The translations under genes and the position numbers were made by a program. From positions 2,974,501 through 3,038,500 of the forward strand of contig CM024172.1 in NCBI GenBank assembly GCA_013433145.1: a DNA stretch of 64,000 nucleotides. The letters are read 5' to 3'. The notes under the pieces are model-generated. The model did not search any database, had not been told where the DNA came from, and was given only the letters and a program-made list of their open reading frames with translations. Positions within the stretch are counted from its first letter, which is position 1. The number at the start of each line of letters is the position of its first letter. The DNA comes from Ascaris suum (lineage: Eukaryota > Nematoda > Chromadorea > Rhabditida > Ascarididae). Shown here piece by piece: positions 22,005 to 35,143 of the stretch.

Positions 22005-22036
22005 GGGGGGGGGGGGGGGGTGGGGGGTTAGGGGGG
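22005..22036. repeat. G16 tract plus further G-runs
   Basis: G16 is followed by T, G6, TTA and a G8 run. Four or more G-runs in about 35 bases could form a G-quadruplex on the plus strand. It lies about 1.1 kb upstream of the homeobox start. Confidence 0.9.
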
Positions 22037-23074
22037 GGAGGTTAAGAATCGAACTAAGCGGAAGGGTTGCTGCGATAGTAGAAGGAACAGTTTACTTTCA
22101 ACGATAGTCTTTTTAGCACAAACCACAAAATTTTTGATAAGCGGATAATTTTTTTAAACAAATTTAAAAAATATGTGCGCATCACCTCATTAGCTTGAAA
22201 AATTTTGTATTTATTTTGCGATGAAATGGATTCAAGCGGGATGATAATTATATATACCATCGTCGAATGTTACATCTGTTCATATTTGTCTTAGCTTTAT
22301 TCTTTTGCGAATCACTTCATATAGTGGACAAATTACATTTCTCTAATAAAAAAGATTGGAGCAATTATGAGTGTTGTGTGTTAAGAGGGAGGCGGTATTG
22401 TTTGTTGATGATGAGCAATTAATGAGGTGTACATCACGAGACAATACGGCTACATCACTCTTCTCAACTCTCACCTTTTCATACGTAATTATACGACAAT
22501 CCACCTAGTGCGATCTTTTCACAATCTTGTTTCTTTCAACAAAAAACTCTCCGCTATTCATAAAACGTCTTTGAATAATTCCTCTATCCTTTCTCCCCTC
22601 CTAACAGAGCTCTAATGAAATCTTACGTCTTCCGCTCAATGTTCTACCGAAACTCAGTTGGACATCTTCATTATTTAGCGGGGCATCTATTTAGGCTCTA
22701 AATTTATCTTGTTTTCCTGCTAGGCATATATTATGCAATTACGAACGGAATGTAATGCTCAGTGATGTGAACAACTGTAGATTATTGAGTAGTTTGATTC
22801 TAGAAATGGGTGCTTTGTTTTATTTCTTTTAATTAATGCACTTCATTCGTCCAACCCAACAAAACTCATAAATTTACCTGCTCGTAGATCTGGATGAATT
22901 ACAGCTGTAATGAACAAGTAAGTAAGTATAACAGTGTGTAGCAAAGAGCAAACTCTTTTCATCTTAACTATCAAGAACGTTAACGAGTTGCAGTTTTTTA
23001 TTTCGTCGCAATGCATTTACGCTTCCGATTAAAAAATATCTCACCTAAGACTTGAGCAATGAAACACTTTACAG

Positions 23075-23086
23075 ATTGGAATCAAA
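23075..23086 (+). promoter_or_regulatory. Leader after acceptor TTTACAG, Vax-like gene
   Basis: CACTTTACAG ends at 23074 and the start ATG is 12 bases on (23087). This fits a spliced-leader acceptor. The 12 bases are open in frame, so an upstream coding exon is possible. Confidence 0.4.
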
Positions 23087-26000
23087 ATGTCATCAGTACC
23101 CGATTATTGTCAAGTAATGCGAATAACAGGTATACAAATATCGTTGCCTCAACTGTTCAATTAAAAATGATCATATAAATATATTTTCAATGAGCACTTC
23201 ATAAATTGTTGCTCAAAGAAATGCGATGCGATACAAAGCGAGTTATTTCCGGAATTTGCCGATATTATTTTGGCGCTATTACCGGAAAGGTTGCCGGTAT
23301 TATTTCAACAAAAAAAAAGAATTAAAATTTCATCGAAAGCGAAAAGTTGGCTATTTCCATCGATCAGTATCGATTATTGAATATTGTTTACAATTCGTGA
23401 TCTTCCATTTTGGAGCTTTTTCAAGCAATTCTATTTCATTCGAATTAATCACTATTTTCAGAGGAATTAGCGAAACAGTTGGATGAAGAATTCGAATAAT
23501 TTTGAAAACATAAAAAAAAGAATATCTATTTTAGAAATAATTTATTGAGTAGCTTATTTTCCCTTCAAGAATTTCAATTTGTTGATATTTGTATAAGAAC
23601 ACATTTAACTGAAAACTAATGCCTCTATTCTTGTGATCTATTGCAACATTGCAAACACAATGCAAATTTTAATTTTTAAATTGCTATTAAAGTAATATTT
23701 GAAGATTCAAAAGGAGAGGTACGAGAAATGTTATTTCCGAAAGCTCTCGATTTACATCGACCAAAACGACCACGAACAACATTTTCGGCGACTCAACTAG
23801 CTGAACTCGAGAAAGAATACGAGCATAATCCATATCTCATTGGTGAAGAGCGAGCAAATTTAGCTGAAAAGCTCAATCTTACCGATACACAAGTTCGCAT
23901 TTTTTTTTTTCATTCAAAGATATATGATTCGAAATATTTCGCTCGCTTTCAAGTCTACTAGTCTCATTTCTATTACGACCTCCATTGAGTGAGCGCCGAT
24001 GGTTAAAATATTCCACCAAAAGTCTTCATATACTGTAGTTTTTTTTTTTGTTTCGGTCAGTTATGCCACTGAAAAATAGTTTTACCTACCTAATGTTTTC
24101 TTATCTTATTATCTTTATGCTTTTACAGTATACATTTGTTAGTGTCTCATATATATTACTTCAAGATTCCTTCTCACTGAAAAACTTCTTCAAAAAAAAA
24201 AAGAATTAAACCTCTCTCATTCCTAAAAAAAATTGAGGGTTTGCACATTAACAAATGAATTATTTCAACGATGATTTGGAATTTTCAAACAGTTGTAATA
24301 GACGAAAATAGTGCATTTTTGAATGAAAAATTCTCATCTAATAAAATGAATGCATTTGAGATGAAAAGAAAGCGATTTCACTATAAGAAAACTCCATTTG
24401 GCTGAGATTATTGATGTTCGTTCCTTTGAATACGATTAATTCACAAAGGCAGTGATCCAATAATCTTATCTAAAATTATATTTTTAAAGAAGAGTATTTT
24501 ATATGATCACAACGAGCGATTTTCGGTGTATTTGAAAAATATTGTCATCAACATTTTTCGTTTTTTTTTTCATTAAAAGCTATTCAAAAATAATATCCAC
24601 CAATAATTGACAGATTTTTTATGATTTATTTATTTATTGATAGTCTGTTTTAAGAAACGTTCATTATTGATAGATTTTTTTTTTGTTAGCGTCATAATTG
24701 AGAGCTCTTTTTTGATTAAAGCCAACTATTCTTTGATGTGATTCTTAATGCCAACGAGAGGATTTTAATTTCAAGAGGCGACAAAATTTTAGAGAAATTT
24801 ATCAACAAAAAAAAAATTCATAATACGAATTTCGATTTGCGAAATTATGAATTAACTTCAGTGATTCAACTTGAAATGGAAAAAAAAAACCTATTGGAAA
24901 ATAATTTCATCAACAATAAATTCGAGTCAACGAACCGTTAAATTCGAGACGAAAGATGATTGACAATGAAGTTGTAATAAAACAACACTTTACACAATGA
25001 AGCAAAAAAAAAAAACCAACGTTTTGGATAAAACAAATGAAGAGTGACGTCCGATATTCGTTTAGCCATTTCACAAAGAATGCGCTAATCTTCCACTAGA
25101 AATATATAAATGATTATTTCTTCAGGTGAAAGTATGGTTTCAAAATCGACGTACTAAAGAAAAGAAACGCATTTGTAACTCGACAAATGAAATCGCCCAT
25201 CAAAGGTAAATTAATGAGGAAAGAAAGTTTTCAACGTTGTTTCTCTTTCAATGTTATAATCATCTAATATGAACATTAATATGCCTAATAGCTTTCATTT
25301 ATTAGATTATTCAATAGGAATTAATAGGATCTAAATCTCCTTATAGATTCTCGTTACTGTTAACATTTAAATGAGATAATATTTGCAATATATGATTATT
25401 ATTTCAAAATCTTCAAAATCTTAAACGCTAAAGAAGGAAGAACGAAGCAAAATTACAATTATAAAAGCCGAATAGTAAAGTTAAGAAATTTGAACTTGAA
25501 AGAGCATAACTACGAAAAAGAAACATAAGTTTTAAAAAGTAATCAATGAGCGTTTATAAAGTAATTTCTTTTTATTCTTTAATTGCTGTGTGGAAAAATT
25601 ATCGATTAAGCGAGAATCAAACCAGTTGCTTTTCATATATGCATTCTATTCGCCCGACATTTCCGCTCACCACTAAACAACGGCCAACTCATCATCACCT
25701 AAGTCTGAATTAGACAAACTTGAATTTTTAATAAGCCTTGAATTAGATAAATCTCGCTAAAATATGTTAAATAATTCGGCCAGCTAATTATGGAACTCTC
25801 AAGATTTTATCTCTAAATCTTTGTGGTATTATTTCATTTATCGTGATGCATATATTCCACTAAATGGATATGAATCACTTCGAAAGTGCATAAATACTTA
25901 ACGACGAAATGAATTCTTGTTATTTAGCGTTGAGACTCCAATCAAAACTCTCTATACTTCAACGTAGATAAATACTTCTTAAGGGCATAATAGTCTATTC

Positions 26001-26500
26001 GAAGAAAATTTTCTCTTTCGCTTAGATTTTTTCTGCGATTTTCCCCTTATAATGCCTCACATCCGACGACAAGTTTATTCGGCATTTGAAGAATATAACT
26101 CCAGTTTAGGCTCACGCTCTTAGGGCTAATTGCTTCTTGAGATAAACCAAATAAAAGCTACAGTCTATACTTTATCATTTGTTTGTTTGGCTCATATATA
26201 TGATATGATTAAACTGCATATTAATTTTGAAATACTTAAATTTGCAGTCAAAATGTCGAAACATACGTTTCAAAAACGCCAACGATAGAGGCAATACAAT
26301 CACATGACGTCTATACGTCGTTCTTTCGAGCACCTTTACCGTCAAGCAATCTCCCGTCTAGTGACGCCTTTCCAATTCCGACGCCTTTCACATACCCGCA
26401 ATTCAGCGGTCTCTTTCCTATTGATCCTCTAGGGCAATTCCCATCTAGTCATAGCAGCATTGTTGAGTCACCACAACCACTTGACCCTGGAATGCTTTAA
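23087..26500 (+). CDS. vax: Vax/ceh-5-type homeobox transcription factor, complete
   Basis: Four exons join in phase: 23087-23129, 23693-23892, 25126-25205 and 26248-26500 (stop TAA 26498-26500), giving 191 residues. The homeodomain is residues 38-97: RPKRPRTTFSATQLAELE, then GEERANLAEKLNL, then VKVWFQNRRTKEKKR, with R42, W85, Q87, N88 and R90 at the usual DNA-contact or core places. Exon 1 is only 14 codons; it ends VPDYCQVMRIT and joins to VIFEDSKGEVREM and LFPKALDLHRPKR. This matches the VAX region before the homeodomain (PDYC..., DAKG.IREI, LPKGLDLDRPKR), so I prefer Vax over Emx or Not. The intron after Q81 splits helix 3 just before VKVWF. The C-terminal 85 codons are Ser/Pro/Phe-rich with no domain I know. 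Family members are nuclear and specify anterior or neural fates; the role here is unknown. Confidence 0.93.
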
Positions 26501-28395
26501 TTGTTGTCGTACATGTAAAGCTTAGCATTCAATAAGCATATTTCGGTATGAAGGGAAAAAGCATTCTAGCATGGTCAATGAATTCTCCCATTCATGAGTT
26601 CTTCCAGTGTTTTATGGAAAATCGACCCTCAGGAAGCAAGGAACCGGGGGGGGGGGGGTGGCGATGGCATCTCACAGAGTGGACAAGGCATTGCTATGAT
26701 GGAGCAGCAGAATATCGGAGGTGGTAGAGAAGAAAACCCTCCTCCTCCTCCCTCCCCCCACCTCCCCTCGCCCTCTTCCACGTCCGCCGAATCACCAGCT
26801 CCTTTGAATATAATCCAGCTTATCGAAATTCATAGAAACCTCATCGTGACACGATGTAAGAAAAGGTCTCTCTTCAGCCATATGTATACTTGCATTAGTT
26901 ATTGTTCCGTTGGGTTGTATCATGTATATGGAGAGTAAGGTCGTTACTCATCTCCATTGTACGCTAAGTCTTGTGTCTATGACAATGTGATTCGTTGATG
27001 GCAACATCTCATGCTTTAAACTATGCCTCACGCCTAAAACACTTTTAATTCCATTTCACAAGTCAATAATTTATTACTCCCTGCTCTAATAATATTCATA
27101 TATGAATGAGAAAACGAATAAGTAATTAATTATCATAGTTATTAACAATCATAAACAGTTCCAAGAGTTCCATCCTGTTCCAATGTTCCAAGTCTTCATT
27201 TGATGGCGGAAATAGTGATTATCATTTTCTTACTCAATAAAATTCCATAAGTTTCACTATTATTTCATTGACTTAATGGTGAATTAAAGAGTACGAAATA
27301 ATATAGAACATTAAGGGTTTCCTGAAATATCTCATGTACAAATGTCTTAAGTACAGCAGTATGTCATACATATCCCGTTTGAAGTAATAATCATCGATTA
27401 ACGTACACCACAAACTAGCAAGATTTCAACTTTAATCAACCTTGTAACTATCATTACAAATATGAAGTAAATTTCCGCTGAAATACAACAAAACGATAGA
27501 TCCAAATTTCATATGCAAATCATCTCGTGCTATATTTGTTGTTCTCGCAATAGTATGCTATTTTATATTTATATAAATATGTGCTATAAAGAAATGCGAA
27601 GTATACTGTTACTAACCACTTATTAAAACAGCGATATGAGTATTTGAAGAACAGCAAATCAACGGATAAACTGTTGTGCAATGATAACACATCTCCATCC
27701 ACTAATATCCGGAAATAGCTGACGTTTGCATATCGTCAATACCAAAACTACAAATGCTTGACACTCAGCGGTTCCAAAATGAATCTTAGCCATTGTTCTT
27801 CGCCTGTTTAAGTTTGGTAAAACACAAAATAAAACGTACAATGTTTATTGTCAACAAAAATGTAATAATAATAATAAAACGTTCGTCATGCTAAAACTAA
27901 AGGTATTGAGATAAATAGCGATCATCAATAACGATCACATAATAAATTTTCTTCACTCGCGACAAAACAATATAATGTGAGAGAATCAAACCGGTGAATA
28001 AAATTCTGCAAAACGCATTCGATGAATAAATATGATGCACATTTCGCTCATAAAATATTTCCATTAATCTCATCCATCATAATAAAGTCCTTAGAAAATC
28101 TTCACTGCCTATTATCATTTGAAAACTCACAAAGAATGAGATTCCAATAAAAAAATTCTCCAATAACAAAAGTGAAAAACACTTGAAAACGAATAAAGTT
28201 GCAAGCCAAAAATCACAGAAACTGGAAGTTTTTTTATTTTAAACTTCATCAGGCTCACACTTCCAAACAATGCCCACTGAAAACCCTCATAAACTACAAA
28301 TGCTCAATCATCACATTCATATTATTAACAGAATAGAAGAAAACGTATCGGATGATCTCTTCAGGATAATGGATTTCAGAAAACGGTCAATGCCT
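26501..28395. other. Interval between homeobox stop and peroxiredoxin stop
   Basis: Convergent genes end here. It contains the Gly/Pro-rich candidate exon at 26594-26855 and otherwise AT-rich sequence. A minus-strand AATAAA at 28233-28238 lies about 160 bases past the peroxiredoxin stop and is its likely polyadenylation signal. Confidence 0.5.
26594..26855 (+). CDS. Possible first exon of an unknown protein (Gly/Pro-rich)
   Basis: This ATG-started open frame is much more GC-rich than the flanks. It encodes MSSSSVLWKIDPQEARNR, a glycine run, QQNIGGGREENPPPPPSP, then PLNIIQLIEIHRNLIVTR, and meets a good donor (CGAT|GTAAGA) at 26856. No downstream exon was found before the peroxiredoxin gene. 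The Gly run is coded by a G13 tract (26646-26658) that would shift frame when it slips. It could be a real exon whose partners I missed, or the homeobox 3' UTR. Confidence 0.25.
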
Positions 28396-31300
28396 TTATT
28401 TGTTGACTTTGTTGAAATACTCCTTGGCTCCCTTCACATCTGGTTTGATCGTTGGCTCGTCATCATGCCAATTCGCCGGGCAGACTGAAAAACCTTTCCG
28501 CCTTATTTGTGTATAAGAAAGCTATTTTATCCACTTTTCGTTAATAATTATTAAACTCAACACCGAAGATTTATTACTGATGTTCAGTAATAATAGTAAA
28601 AGACGTCATTTTACGAAATATTATATTAAAGGAGATAAATGCTATCAAAACACTCTCAATGAAGTCAGTAAAAACAAAGCGAAAAAATTGGTATTAAAAA
28701 AATGGTATTACACATTGCACCTTCGGCCACCACTTTGTAAATATAATTCGACGGCATCACAGATGCGATCTCGACAAATGGAAAAGATAGGGTGCCTCAC
28801 CTACACCCATCCGGAAATACTTTATGAGTGTTTTTTTTCTTGCAAAATGTCACTATGATCCTAACCGTAAGTCCCATACAAACACTGCATTTGTTGACAA
28901 TAAACTCATTGAAGGTCCATAAAAATAATGCAAATTTATAATGCACGCAATCGACTACGGGCCGCAGTAATGGAATCACCTTCATTCTATGCGTTTATAA
29001 TGGTACCAACAGTTCGCTAGCACAAAAATCCCTCAGGCAACAGAAGCTTGCCGCGACACATAGTAATATTTATGCATGAAGTGCCTTTCAATAATAAATA
29101 TGCAAATAAATAGCAATTAAAATACCAACTGAACAGCGAAGAAATTATTCTATGATTGCAAATGCGGTAAATGGAAGTTAATATCACAATCTGAAGACGC
29201 ATTAAATATGCAGCTGTCTCTACCAGGCATCACCACTAATGTCCGCACAGTTTCAGTTGATCACTTCTATAAATACGTTCAGACAAGCAATCGTTCTTCT
29301 GTATACAGGTGATGAACAACAAGCATCAAACAATAACTTCATCAAAACGCCCTCGAGCGATGATATTAATTGCCCTCGGGATGAAATGAGAATCATTTGA
29401 AACGATTTGAAACTGACCTTCGCCATGCTTCTCGACAAACTGGAAAGCTTTGAGAACGCGAAGTGCTTCATCGACGCTTCTTCCAACAGGCAGATCGTTC
29501 ACTGTTGTGTGACGGATCACTCCTTTCGGATCAATCAGGAACAAACCACTGCAACAATATCACCCTAATCTATACCACCAGTGATCATCTCAATCGACGA
29601 CTCATCCTTTTAAACTAAAAACGATTGGGGGTCCAATGTTGAAATGATACTTCCCAGTATAGCTTATAAATATTGTCCTGATAAGAGTGAATTAACAAAG
29701 GCAAACCAAAGCATTACGATAGTACACTATGACAAGCACTTTCCGCATAAAAATGTTTGATGAGATCTCGCATTAGCAATGTAAAGAACCCTTCAGAATT
29801 ATGCGTTCATTGAGCCTAAAAACGCAAGACCACATTAATGCGATTAATTAACGAAGTTATGCTCTCGACTTACCGGTATGAAACCCCAACATCATGATCC
29901 AGAACTCCAAACGAATCGGCGATCTTCTTGTTGAAATCGGATAGTAGTGGAATCTAAATGATATCATTTAACATCATCATCATCATTTAAACCCCAGACA
30001 TCATTTAGAACGTGAAGCATTGTCTGAGAAACAGATGAAGTCAAAAACAGCTCTGACATTTCCAAAATTATTTTAAATATTATTAATGAAGCAGATAGAT
30101 CAATGAGGACGTTTACAAGAAATATATCATTTGAAGCAACTGATCCGTGAAACTGCGAAATCAAAACTATGGAAATAACAAACATTTCAGCACGAAAAAA
30201 ACTGATCTCATGTTGAAAAAAATCATAGTCGCCTTTTTAATTTTTGCTATTTGGGAACAGAACGGTGAAGTTCATTTCCCTCATCACCTCTCTAACAATT
30301 GTAAATATTTTTGTAGATTTTCATCAAATGACAGTAAGGATTGAACCTTAACATCGTCTCAGCAACTCAAATAGCGGTTATTTTTGGCAGAATCATTCCC
30401 GACATCCAATGTGCAAAGAGGAAATTAATAAGCGCACCTGCATTTCGCCAAGTCCGCCATCTTTGCGAGGCGTTTGTATCCAAGCAAGGTGGGAAAATTG
30501 TGAATCGCATGAGCAAGCGATCAATTCAGCACCCAACTTCTTGAATTCCTGAGAACGATCGTTGAACGCAATGATTTCCGTTGGGCATACAAATGTGCTG
30601 CAATTGAGCAATCCCCCGATGACAGCTATAGGAGATAGAACAAAAAAAAACTTGTGGAAATCGACTACTGAGAGCAATGAGCAGAAGATAGAAATATTCT
30701 GGAAGACTAGTCATAAGGAACTGGAAGGCTGACGAGACGGGGGAGGAGGAGGGGACGGAAGCGAAAGAAAATTTTCTGAGGTGGGGGAGGGAAGGAGATG
30801 GAGAAGAAAGCAAATGTCAGCGATTAAAGGGATGGGGGTGACGGGACGATCATCTTCACCTGGTTAGCCATTAATTAGTCTTTGGTCTCGATTTTTTCCC
30901 TAAACGGCGGCGGTAATTCTTCTGTCATTATGTTCATCCAAATATCAAAAAGTATGGACTATTCTCGACCAGCAAAATGGAAGTAAAAAAGATTGGAGGA
31001 TTTCTGAACGCTCAAAAAAATAATAAAACCCAGAAAAATCAAACTGTTATCCTGATGCACTGACCAACTAATATGGGTTACTTGGCAGTAACTTACATAG
31101 CTTAGTCCAACAGAACAGAAAAAACGATCAACCTTGCACCGCGCTTCGAAACATATTCCCATCAACAGCAGCCGTAAACACCGGGAACGACTGCTTAAGA
31201 AAGGAAGTGAATCGGCAGATTCCATGCTGTATTAAAAGTGATCTTCCATCTCAGTGCTCTACTAAAACTTTTCTCAGGTAAGGTTCAATGAAGGACTTGT

Positions 31301-33520
31301 GCGCGTCGTTCGATGCAATCAGGACGGTAGTTACGGTTAAAGCTCAGTAAACAGCAATAGCAACAACACTGCACCACTCATCTACCACTTCCCCCACCCC
31401 CCCCCCCCCCCCCCCCTTCCGAATCATTCTTTCGATTTCATCGGCTCAAATGAATTTTAGAGTACAATTTAGTAAAGAGGAATATGAAGACAAGAATGGA
31501 GGGTGAAAAATAACGAACAACGTGCCCTACTTAGAATCGAACCAGGGGTCGTCGCGCCAGATTGCAAAGCAACGCCACTGCGCGGCCGCATTGCCCATGG
31601 TTGATCTCCTAAAAGGAAATAAACACTTTCTCCTCCTTATTTTTCAAGTCATCAAGCTGATTTTTTTTCAACTTACACCCTTCAACCTAACCACCCATCT
31701 CTTAGGATCAATTTGAGATCATTTCGTTCGATGACTATAAAAGGGAAAGGAAAACTACCGCTTAACAAACTTACAAATCGAGAGGATAGAAGAAAACGAT
31801 GAGCCATTTGCCTTTATAGTCTTTTGCACTGACCGTCTTGAAATCACCATCGACGACTGCTGTTCCCTGAAATAGTGAGAATTATAATAAGCAGTCTCCC
31901 AAAAAGACCAACAGAAGCAGCCCCTTCATGGGTTCGGTTATCGTTTTATTTTCCATATTGGTCTAATAAATACTAAATATTTGGAGGAATCGTACCTGCT
32001 TGTTGTACAAATAATTTGTAAATGTTCACGGAGGTAAAGCTCTGTTTCTGGATGCCAAACTTTGGGGCGATTAAAGCGAGTCCATAGCTGCCTCTTTCAT
32101 AACATGACATACCTCTCGGCTATTTTGCCGTTTTTTCTTGCAGGTGCCAAGCACACTTCAATTTGTCTCGCATCTTTTTCCGTTTATCTGCTTTTGCTTC
32201 CGTGTCTACATGGAGAATGGGCGAAGTGCATATTTGTGCCGTTTGATCTTGCCGGAAGTCTGCCTTTATTTCAACCTAACTGGCAATGCTCTGCAGTAGG
32301 GCAACATTTTCGTTTGAGGGATAGGATCAAGTAATAACAAGGTAAATCAGAGAATATGTCAAATATTTAAATAAACATAATGAGCTTTGTCGGCATTACC
32401 CATGTGCGTACGTTCCATTGAAAGTGGCAAAGATCGCAAGATGACGCAATCATTGATCAGGTAGTTCTATAGAGTAAGATTTTATAGCGATTGGTGAGCA
32501 GATATAAAAATAAACATGTAAAATAAGGCGTATGAAAGAAGAAAAGCAACCTGAAAATCAGGGACTTGGCATGTTGGTCCCAAAGGTCGGATACCGAATA
32601 GCAGACGCGAAGTTGATAGAGCAGCACGTGATTGCTGCCGAATGACGGCCGAAGCAGCAGAGAGAGATCTTGCCTGCAAACTCAATTGTTCCCGATAGCA
32701 TTAATTCACGAACAAGCTAAAATACTGAAGTTTTCATGACAAAACTTTGATAACTGTAAGTGCTTACTCGTAAACAACACCTGAAGAGCACTCTCCCCAC
32801 CTTCCGAATCGAAACCCGAACCTAACGCTACCTTTGAGGTTAGCCGCTTCGGCTGGCTATTCAGTCAGGCATTCTCTCATTAAACATTTTTCAGAAGTAA
32901 TGCAAATAACGTTGATAAAGGGTGCATAAAGCTCTACCATCCACCTCTCCTGAAGCAAAGAAAACTTCAGTTTTGGCGGACAACGGCGCTCATGCCTGGG
33001 AAAAAGCCTGATATGTGCAGTCAGACGCTCAGTGCAACAATGCGCCTCAGCGCAACCTGTTATAAAACCACTGAAGTTTGTTTTAAGCCCTAAAGCGCTT
33101 TGAACAAGAACTTGTACAAATCAATAGCCGTAAACACCTACGACGAGTACCAAAGAAATATCCACCTGTGAGTGACGCCATGCCGCACCCTGGGATGCGT
33201 CGTTTTTTCTCGCTGTTTCCACTAAGACGATCTAGTACCTCTACTGCATGCACAGTGTGTGCCCCGTTAAACCATTACCGAATATGCCTCTTTATACACT
33301 TGAAACGAGAGTCATTCAAACATATCTACCTCCGAAACCATGATGGGTCGAGACTTCAAAACCGAAATAACTCTTGCTTAAAACATATTTCATTAGTTTA
33401 AACACACCTCATAACGAATTTTACAAGAAATACCTCTATCAAAACGAAACTTTTGAATACTAGACGTCTAACATGGTGAATAAATGAGGGAAATCGACTC
33501 ACCACAACACAGCGAAGCAT
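28396..33520 (-). CDS. prdx-3: Mitochondrial-type typical 2-Cys peroxiredoxin, complete
   Basis: Seven exons join in phase to 230 residues: 33503-33520, 32551-32673, 31775-31866, 30438-30597, 29874-29953, 29418-29548 and 28396-28484 (stop TAA 28396-28398). The first 40 residues have many Arg, Ser and Ala and no acidic residue, a typical mitochondrial presequence. The peroxidatic Cys is C82 in FTFVCPTE, split by the exon 3/4 junction; the active-site Arg lies in QTPRK. The resolving Cys is C203 in VCPANW. GGLG (125-128) and YF (224-225) are both present, which marks the overoxidation-sensitive eukaryotic type. The enzyme reduces H2O2 with thioredoxin as a head-to-tail dimer. Exon 1 codes only MLRCVV and ends at a strong donor (GTG|GTGAGT). 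Confidence 0.97.
31397..31416. repeat. C20 homopolymer
   Basis: A run of 20 C, preceded by C5 and one A, in the peroxiredoxin intron between exons 3 and 4. It is the longest pure G/C run here. Confidence 0.95.
31520..31600 (-). repeat. tRNA-like, possibly SINE-derived sequence
   Basis: On the minus strand an A-box-like stretch (GGCCGCGCAGTGG, 31575-31587) is followed 31 bases later by a B box (GGTTCGATTC, 31534-31543). This is the spacing of a tRNA or tRNA-derived Pol III promoter. I could not close an anticodon stem or pair the acceptor ends, so it is not a working tRNA. The block is GC-rich against its intron. Confidence 0.4.
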
Positions 33521-33567
33521 CGTTCGAATAAGTTGCCCTTGAAGAGAGGAGGTCTCTGAAAATTAGA
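33521..33567 (-). promoter_or_regulatory. Candidate trans-splice acceptor and leader of peroxiredoxin
   Basis: CTAATTTTCAG, a near-perfect nematode acceptor, ends at 33556 on the minus strand, 35 bases before the ATG. No coding exon precedes it, so it is best read as a spliced-leader site or a 5' UTR intron. Confidence 0.5.
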
Positions 33568-35143
33568 TATAGAAGAGAACAGCACTAACGATTTTTTAAT
33601 CAGAATATATTCGTAAAATCATTAATATGCTTAAGCGGTGCAGTATAGTACAAATTCAAAAGAATCGCTTGGCAGTGCCATATTTTACTCGGGCAGTCAT
33701 CACCTCATCTTAAGTGGCACGGGTTAGTGAAAGGGAAAAGCATGATAGATAAACCGGTCACGCGTTCCTGAATTGTTGCTGCAACCTTTATTGCGTGATG
33801 CGCGGTTTTCTGGAATGGGGATTCCCAGGGAAACAAAGAGGATAGGAACGGGAATTAGGAGAGATCATCGGTGGGAGGTGAAGGTCTTCGAAGACATGGC
33901 ATTCCAAAAACGGTGAGGGGATGAAATATTGAAACGCCTTCCACCAAGCATGCAACCATGATGCACGTTAGCATTTTGTGGTTTCTTATTTCAATGCAGA
34001 AACAAACTTTTTTTTTCAAAGCCATAGAAATAATTCCACTCAAATCAGTTCTTTACTTTTAAGCTACAGAAGTAATTAATAACAAGTACAACATTTACTA
34101 CCACACACTAACTCTAACAGGATAGAAGTGAAGAGAATGAACAACGCTTTCACAAATTAAACTGATTGAAGCAGAATACGAAGCAATATTTGCGTCGAAT
34201 TAAAACCTGCACCCATTCAACATAAATTTTCAACAACTGCAATTTCAATAAAGATGAGAAAATTTGCATAAATTAAGAAACTGCATATAATTATCTTTAC
34301 AGCTATAATAAGTCGAATCTATTTTTTTGAAAGTCATGAATGCGATAATCCCTGAACCTATGAGTGAAAAATTAAGGTATGGACACCGCTACAGTACTAG
34401 TACCACCCCCTTCCGAATTTAAAACAAACTTGGCTTCAAACTTGCAAGAAATAGCACGAAGATGAAAGCACTGCATACAGCACCGTTGAACGGAAAACCG
34501 ATTGCAAAGCAACCAATAGCGCTCGTGTGCAACGCTTTTCGCATTGATGAGAAGTTAAGAACATTGCAGCTCTAGGCATCACTCTTGCTCTCTTACTTAA
34601 CGACTGCTTCCCACGACAGGTGCACCAGCGGTTTCTTTTTTTTTTTTCTTTTTTGCGTTCACATCCGTTAGTTCACACGTTCACAGATCAATTCATACGC
34701 TTAAATATTCCATTCGACGAATTTTTGCAAATATTTGCAAATTTTTTGGGTTATAATTATTCACAGGAAGTGATTAGAGCTATATCATCATTGGTTTCAT
34801 TCTTAAATGCCAAAAAAAGCTTTCTTTTTATTAATTGTATCTCCGTAATGAAGGCAGGCACTCATTATGTTATATGCGACGACATCCCCATAATGGAGTG
34901 TTCCAGATGTTCTCTTTTTTTTGATGTTTGTTATGGCATATAGAAATCTCGTCAAACAAGTGTTGTCATTTCCATATGAATTGCCATCACGAATTTACGG
35001 TTAAAAATCAATGGGATTTCGATTGTCAACATTGGACAATATCGATCTATGTGAAATTGAAATCAAAATTTATCCCACATGGAAATCAATTGTCCAAAAT
35101 CGTCGATATTTAATTGAGTAATTCAAAATCACACATTGCATGA

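Larger units (their letters stand above)
19883..23086. other. Intergenic region upstream of the homeobox gene
   Basis: After clustered AATAAA motifs at 19936-19960, this 3 kb has no exon I can support. It contains a cluster of TTGCAAAT/ATTTGCAA octamers at about 20350-20825 and a G-run block at 22005-22036. It probably includes the promoter of the Vax-like gene. Confidence 0.45.

Noticed and set aside
34620..34943. 107-codon plus-strand frame with a few Cys at its end
   Set aside because: It starts on GTG and is rich in Phe, Ile and Ser as expected from AT-rich DNA, with no partner exon or homology.
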